A stretch of 64,000 nt of DNA from Acarospora socialis (lineage: Eukaryota; Ascomycota; Lecanoromycetes; Acarosporales; Acarosporaceae): contig JAMYGW020000001.1 in NCBI GenBank assembly GCA_025617375.2, positions 2,418,001 through 2,482,000 on the forward strand, in the 5' to 3' direction. Below the pieces are notes generated by a model. It was not told the DNA's origin and did not search any database. It worked only from the letters and a program-made list of their open reading frames with translations. Every line of letters begins with the position of its first letter. The first letter of the stretch is position 1. This document shows positions 58,402-64,000 of this stretch, in pieces. The position numbers and the translations under genes were made by a program.

Positions 58402-61400
58402 ATGGCCGCCACTCCAAATCGAATGTCCACCTACTCGAATAACTCATCTGCACTCGGCACTCCCCTCTCCACAGCACATCACTCCTCGCAAGTGTCGACG
58501 ACTACTCTCCTTAATACCCTCCATACCATTTACACATGCTCTCAACCATATCGACTGGACGCAAGCACGAGCTTAGTGGTGAACACATGGCTGACGGCCT
58601 CCGCGCCCGGTGTCAATGGTGGACAGGGCGGAACGGTTGATGGTGAGCTTGCGAGGAGAGCGTGGGAACATGCCAGACGGAGAGCGGAGGATGGATGTGT
58701 AATGCTAGGGTTAGTCTATGCAACCCATTGTGATTTGCCTTATGCACAATATCCGGGAGGTTGACGGCTGGACTTTAGATCCTTACATCATTCGACGCCG
58801 TCACTTCTGTCGCCTTTTATTAACACCCTGCCGTTTCCTGTTCCTCTCGCTGTCTCCTCGGCGCTTTCAGCAATAAGACCATTCATCACCTCGGTCTCCC
58901 CTTACAATCCAGCCACTTCTCGGGAGTCAGCCCTAGCTGCGACCTTCACCCTCACCCTTGCTGGCAATCTGACGGGAGTGTCTTTGGCCATCTCAACTTC
59001 CGGAATCGACACTTCTGCGGGTCTTCTCAACATTCCCCCGGAAGCAGGGTACCGAGCGTTTGATGTGTTCTATTACCTTTTGACATCCGCATCGACACCG
59101 GCGGAGAGGGAGTTTCTCGGCCTGAAATCGCCCTCAGCATACGCCCTCCTCAACAAGTCTAATTCTTTCGATCCCCCATCATATCTGCCCACAGCCGACG
59201 ATGCTGCATCGGCCGAGGATTTTAGGGCTTCGCTCAAAGCCATTGGCATCAAAGGAACCGCTCAGCGAAGTTTACTCTCTACTCTTGCCGGTTTGCTCAA
59301 ATTGGGCGATACTCTGGGTTTCCTGGTAGATGAAGAGGTACTCGTCGAGATCTGTGAAGACGTGGGAGGGCTTTTGGGCCTCGACCCAGATGTCCTCGTC
59401 AAGGCTTGTAATACTACCGAGCGTGAAATACTCATTGCAGGGCTCTACGAGGCACTCGTCGATTGGGTGATACGGAAAGCAAACGAGACTATTAAAAAGG
59501 AGATCAAGGGTATGGGTGCTGGGCCTTCGAGTGAAAGCGGCATACTCGATACGGGCATCCAAACACCCGAACCTGAGGAGGATTACGGCGACACCGTGAG
59601 TGTCACAGTAGTTGAGATACCGGGACAAGCATTGGGCAAGGCCTTGGCCCTTCGAGGGGTCTTCGATGACTCTGTTGGTATCAACTGTGAAATGAAAGAA
59701 GATGGTGTCGAAGTTGTTGGCGCTGGACCTTCCGTAATCAAAGAGATGAAGGCCTCCGTCGCCGATGTTGAGGCGGACTTGGGATTCCAAGGTGGTCCAA
59801 CAAGCAGGGCCCGCGAATATGAACGGGATCGCACTCGAGGAGTTCTGGAGAAGGTAGGGGCCGAGGCTGAGGTTGGTGGTTTCTTGAGAAAGATTCTATA
59901 CCCAATTGAAGGGGAAGGTATTGAAGCGGGCACCAGCGGACGGCTGAACCTACCATCTACGCTTGGTAGTACCCGGGTATGGTACCATCTTTCGCTACAT
60001 CCTACTGATGAGAGTCCTGCGAGTCTTGCGTCATTGGCATCTACCACATCCGCATGGTCAGCAGGTACCGTGTCTCGGCAACTTCGCGCCTGGAGGCTTC
60101 CCGAGTGGGCCAACCGGCGAAACAAACATCTGGACTTCACCGCCGACTTTGATATTGATGAGTTCTGCACGAGATATTCACGCCTTGGCTGCAAGGAAGG
60201 CCGGGATGGTGTCGAGAGCTGGATCCTCGAACGTGGCTGGAGTAACGGTGAAGTCGTCATTGGCCACGAACGCGTGTGGATGCGTGAAGGTGCTTGGTGG
60301 GAGGCTGAGAGTATGCTGGACTTGAAGAACGCGGAGGAGTCACCCTTTGGAGATCCGCGTTCAAATTTTGCGGGAGGCGCTTTCGGTCAAGACGGCTTAC
60401 AGAGCGGTTACTCAACTATGACGCCAGGGCTTAACGGGAGCGGCTTCTTCCCTCCTATGGGCAACGATCCTTCCCCGTCTGGAAGCAGAGATAACCTGTT
60501 ACTGCGGCAGCAAAGTTCCGCTACACTTGCACGAAGCGGTATTGGCGGTGCACAATCAGTCGCGCCTACGATTCCTCGAACACTGAATACCGTTGCCGGT
60601 GGGGACTACGGTTTGGGGCGGAAAGGCGATGACCGGAAGGGTGACATCTCCTACTATGATCAGGACCTTGGTCAGTTCACGGGTGATCTTGATCCAGAAA
60701 TCGGAGAACCTAAACACATAACTTCGCAACCAATCTCAAAGTCGCGACGGGCCTGGGTTGCTTTCACATGGGCCTTGACCTTTTGGATTCCCTCCTTCGT
60801 GCTACGCTATATCGGTCGGATGAAGCGTCCGGACGTCCGAATGGCCTGGAGGGAGAAGCTCGTCCTTATGCTTCTGATCTTCCTGCTTAATGCTACAGTT
60901 GTGTTTTACATTGTAGAGTTCGGTAGGCTCCTGTGTCCCAACTACGACAAGGCCTGGAGCGAGAAGGAAGTCAGCTACCATCAGGGTGCCGATGACTTCT
61001 GGGTAAGCATCCACGGCAAGGTGTACGACATCTCGAAATTCTGGAAGTTGCAGCACAGCGACTCTGCCATTGAGACAAATGAAGCGACCATGCAGCCGTT
61101 TGCTGGATTGAATCTTGATGAGTACTTCGTCCCGCCTCTGACTATAGCTTGTCCTTACCTCGTTACGGACGACACTATTCAACTTCGGGCGAACAACACG
61201 CCAATATTGCCTCAAGGTATGCACGTCTCGGGCCCTCGGTTCCAGCCTGATCCTACTTCAGCACTTCACTCGATCGATTGGTACACTCAGAAATTCCTCC
61301 CGAGAATTCAAGAATACTACAAGGGTGATTTGGTGACAGACAAGGCTTCGGTCGCTTCCCAAGGCCAGGACGACAACCGGCGCTGGGTCATCATCAATAA

Positions 61401-63997
61401 CAATATATATGACCTGACTGACTACTTCTACACCCTTAAGTTGCAGAATAATCTGCCATCATACAGCTTCTTCCCATCTGCCGTCAGCGATTTGATCAAA
61501 AACAATCCAGGCCAGGACATTACCGATAAATGGCAAAACACGGCTAATTTTTCGAAGAGCTTGAACTGCATGAATAATGCTTTCTATGTTGGCAGAACAG
61601 ATTTCAGGAAAGCGGCCAAGTGTCAAGTCAATAACTATATCCTGTTGGTGTTCACCATCGTCTTGTGCGCTGTCATTCTCGTCAAATTCCTGGCTGCTCT
61701 TCAGCTTGGATCCAAGACAAGGCCAGCCGCGCAGGACAAGTTCGTTATTTGTCAGGTTCCGGCCTATACCGAGGGAGAGGATCAGCTTCGGAAAGGCCTC
61801 GACTCTCTGACAGCTCTGCAGTACGACAACAAGAGGAAGCTGATATGTGTCATCTGCGACGGCATGATCGTCGGTGGTGGCAACGACAGGCCAACGCCGA
61901 AAATTGTTCTAGACATTCTCGGCGTCGACCCTAAGATCGATCCTCCAGCTTTGCCCTTCAAATCAGTCGGTCAAAGTAGCGAACAGCTGAATTACGGAAA
62001 AGTGTACTCTGGCCTTTACGAATATGAAGGCAACGTGGTGCCCTACATCGTCGTCGTAAAGGTTGGCAAGGAGTCCGAGCAGAGCAAATCGAAGCCTGGC
62101 AACCGTGGAAAGCGAGACTCACAGATATTGCTCCTCAGCTTCCTGAATCGTGTTCATCATCGTTCGCCCATGTCACCACTCGAGTTAGAGATGTTCCACC
62201 AAATCAACAACATCATCGGGGTCGACCCCGAGTTGTACGAGTACCTCCTGATGGTCGACGCCGACACTAGTGTGAAAGAGGACTCTCTCAATCGTCTTGT
62301 GGCGAGCTGTGCCAATGACGCCAAGATCGCTGGCATATGTGGTGAGACTAGTTTGGAAAACGAAGAACGGAGCTGGTGGACGATGATCCAGGTCTATGAA
62401 TATTATATCTCTCATCATCTTGCCAAGGCATTTGAGTCACTTTTTGGTAGCGTTACATGTTTGCCTGGATGGTAAGTTTTGGTTGACTTGATTGTGTCTG
62501 CGAAACTGACGGCCAGACAGCTTTTGCATGTACCGCCTCCGGACCGCAGATAAAGGCCGGCCGCTGGTTATATCTGACAAAATACTCAACGAATATAGCG
62601 ACTGCGAAGTCGACACACTACATAAGAAGAATCTGTTGTCGCTTGGAGAAGATCGATATCTCACCACACTCATGACGAAGCATTTCCCTGCCATGTCCTA
62701 CAAGTTCGTTCCCGACGCTTATGCCAGCACTGCCGCTCCTGAGACATGGGGTGTCCTCGTCTCGCAACGGCGTCGCTGGATCAACTCTACCATTCACAAT
62801 CTAGCAGAGTTGGTTTTCTTGAAAGATCTTTGCGGCTTTTGTTGCTTCAGCATGCGTTTCGTCGTCTTTATCGACCTCTTTGGCACTATCATTTTACCCG
62901 CCACTTGTGCATATCTTGGTTATCTGATTTACAGGGTCGCTACCCACTCCGGTCAGTTTCCCTTGATCTCTATCATAATGATTGCCTCCGTGTACGGCCT
63001 TCAAGCCATCATCTTCATCATCAAACGACAATGGCAGCACATTGGCTGGATGATCATCTACATCATCGCCTTCCCCATCTACTCCTTCGTCCTACCCATC
63101 TACTCCTTCTGGAACCAAGACAACTTCACCTGGGGCAGCACGCGCATCGTCATCGGTGACAAGGGCGACAAGAAGATCATCGCCGTCGAAGACGAGGGTT
63201 TCGATCCACGCAGCATCCCCCTCCAGCGCTGGGACGACTACGCCGCCCTCAACAACCTCCCTGGCCGTCGCGGCGGCACCGGAAGCATGGAGAAAGTCTA
63301 CCAAGACGGCTACGACAACCGCTACGAGATGGACGACCTGCATTCCGTCTACTCGTCCGTGAAACCCGCCTCGACCATGCTGACCGGTTTCCCGACCCAC
63401 GCCCCGCCCTACATGCCGCCTCAATCCCCCGCCCCATTCGGCGCCGTCTCGAACCGCCAATCGGCCTACTCCAACTTCACCCCCTACACCGACGCCCCAC
63501 CGCAGCAGCTCTACGACCACCGCCACATGTCCATGCCCGGCATCACCGACCACCCTTACACCGACAACCCCTTCGCCAGCCGCCCCGCCCTCGTCGTCAC
63601 GCCCAGCACCGACAACCTCATCGGCATGCAATCGCCCCCGCTTCCGCATCCGCACCGGCAGAGCAGGAGTACTCTCGGCTTTACCAGTCGGCCCGTCAGC
63701 ACGCTGGATTTTCAGCGAGTGACGGCGGGGCCAGATGATCGTGCGGTTGTCGAGGCGATCAGGACTTGTTTGAGTGAGGTCGATTTGGATACGGTTACTA
63801 AGAAACAAGGTATGTCAAATAAATCCTGAGTCTTGGTGAAAGGGTTAAGGTTGATGTTGGTAATGTGATGATGAATGCTAATGTGTCTGGGAATGGTAGT
63901 GAGGGCGTTGGTCGAGCAGCGACTGCAGACGGAGCTGGTGGGTGAGCGGAGGGCGTTCCTGGATCGGTGCATTGACGATGAGTTGGAGAATATGTAG
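58402..63997 (+). CDS. csmB: Class VII chitin synthase with degenerate myosin-like head (CsmB type)
   Basis: Exons 58402-58709, 58779-62471, 62521-63809 and 63900-63997, giving 1795 residues, complete three bases before the window end. It starts [20 protein letters not shown]; class VII start of the same style. At the place where the class V protein has GESGSGKT this one reads [18 protein letters not shown], so the P-loop is absent, as known for class VII heads. It keeps [20 protein letters not shown]. Membrane segments near 670-720, a cytochrome b5-like domain, then the catalytic core: [20 protein letters not shown] near 1130, MVDADTSV near 1261, [13 protein letters not shown] near 1375 and QRRRW near 1416. 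A Pro/Ser/Tyr-rich tail leads to a DEK_C-like end ([13 protein letters not shown]) on the last exon. Catalytic motifs are intact, so only motor ATPase activity should be missing. Confidence 0.97.
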
Positions 63998-64000
63998 CGT

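Overview
The window is nuclear DNA of a filamentous ascomycete (Pezizomycotina). Genes have many short introns (about 48-160 nt, GT-AG). Two chitin synthases with myosin-like heads, a type found only in mould-forming fungi, fill the right end. Class and species cannot be fixed from this sequence alone; a Dothideomycete-like or related lineage is a guess. No ribosomal RNA, intact tRNA gene, CRISPR array or recognisable long transposon was seen.

Layout. 1-3490 (-): ribosome-biogenesis GTPase BMS1, its C-terminus cut by the window edge. 3866-4247 (+): proteinase B inhibitor-like gene. 4663-6077 (+): mitochondrial pyruvate/branched-chain dehydrogenase kinase. 7102-9647 (+): secreted protein made almost entirely of short Thr/Val/Pro/Gly repeats. 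10130-10520 (-): possible tiny two-exon gene. 10872-11903 (-): fusion of a degenerate kinase lobe with an interferon-inducible IFI6/IFI27-type membrane domain, the most unusual coding gene here. 12644-14374 (-): Dal5-like anion permease. 15047-16462 (-): unknown, disordered protein. 17518-19834 (-): TMEM184/DUF300 membrane protein. 20401-30388 (+): giant lipid-transfer protein CSF1. 31121-34039 (+): translation elongation factor 2. 34727-37220 (+): RBM26/27-like RNA-binding protein. 37789-39928 (+): thiamine-diphosphate enzyme whose start codon appears to be split by an intron. 40530-41059 (+): broken EthD-domain gene. 41-43.2 kb: gene-poor, with a decayed coding-like tract. 43266-44847 (+): unknown multi-pass membrane protein with an in-frame stop or a missed intron. 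44.8-47 kb: AT-rich, with two tRNA-like (SINE-type) promoter pairs. 47004-49240 (-): family 2 glycosyltransferase. 49.2-50.8 kb: contains a perfect 41-bp inverted repeat. 50847-56724 (-) and 58402-63997 (+): class V and class VII chitin synthases, head to head across a 1.7-kb shared promoter region.

How they work together. Most genes are housekeeping and unrelated: ribosome assembly (BMS1), translation (EF-2), RNA surveillance (RBM26-like) and metabolism (kinase, ThDP enzyme, permease). The right end has a cell-wall theme: two motor-linked chitin synthases, a further membrane glycosyltransferase beside them, and the repeat protein at 7-9.6 kb as a possible wall or extracellular component. CSF1 supplies lipid to the ER for GPI-anchor synthesis in yeast, which also feeds wall assembly. 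Several gene models here depend on small terminal or initial exons that a simple ORF view misses (permease, class V chitin synthase, CSF1, ThDP enzyme, TMEM184).
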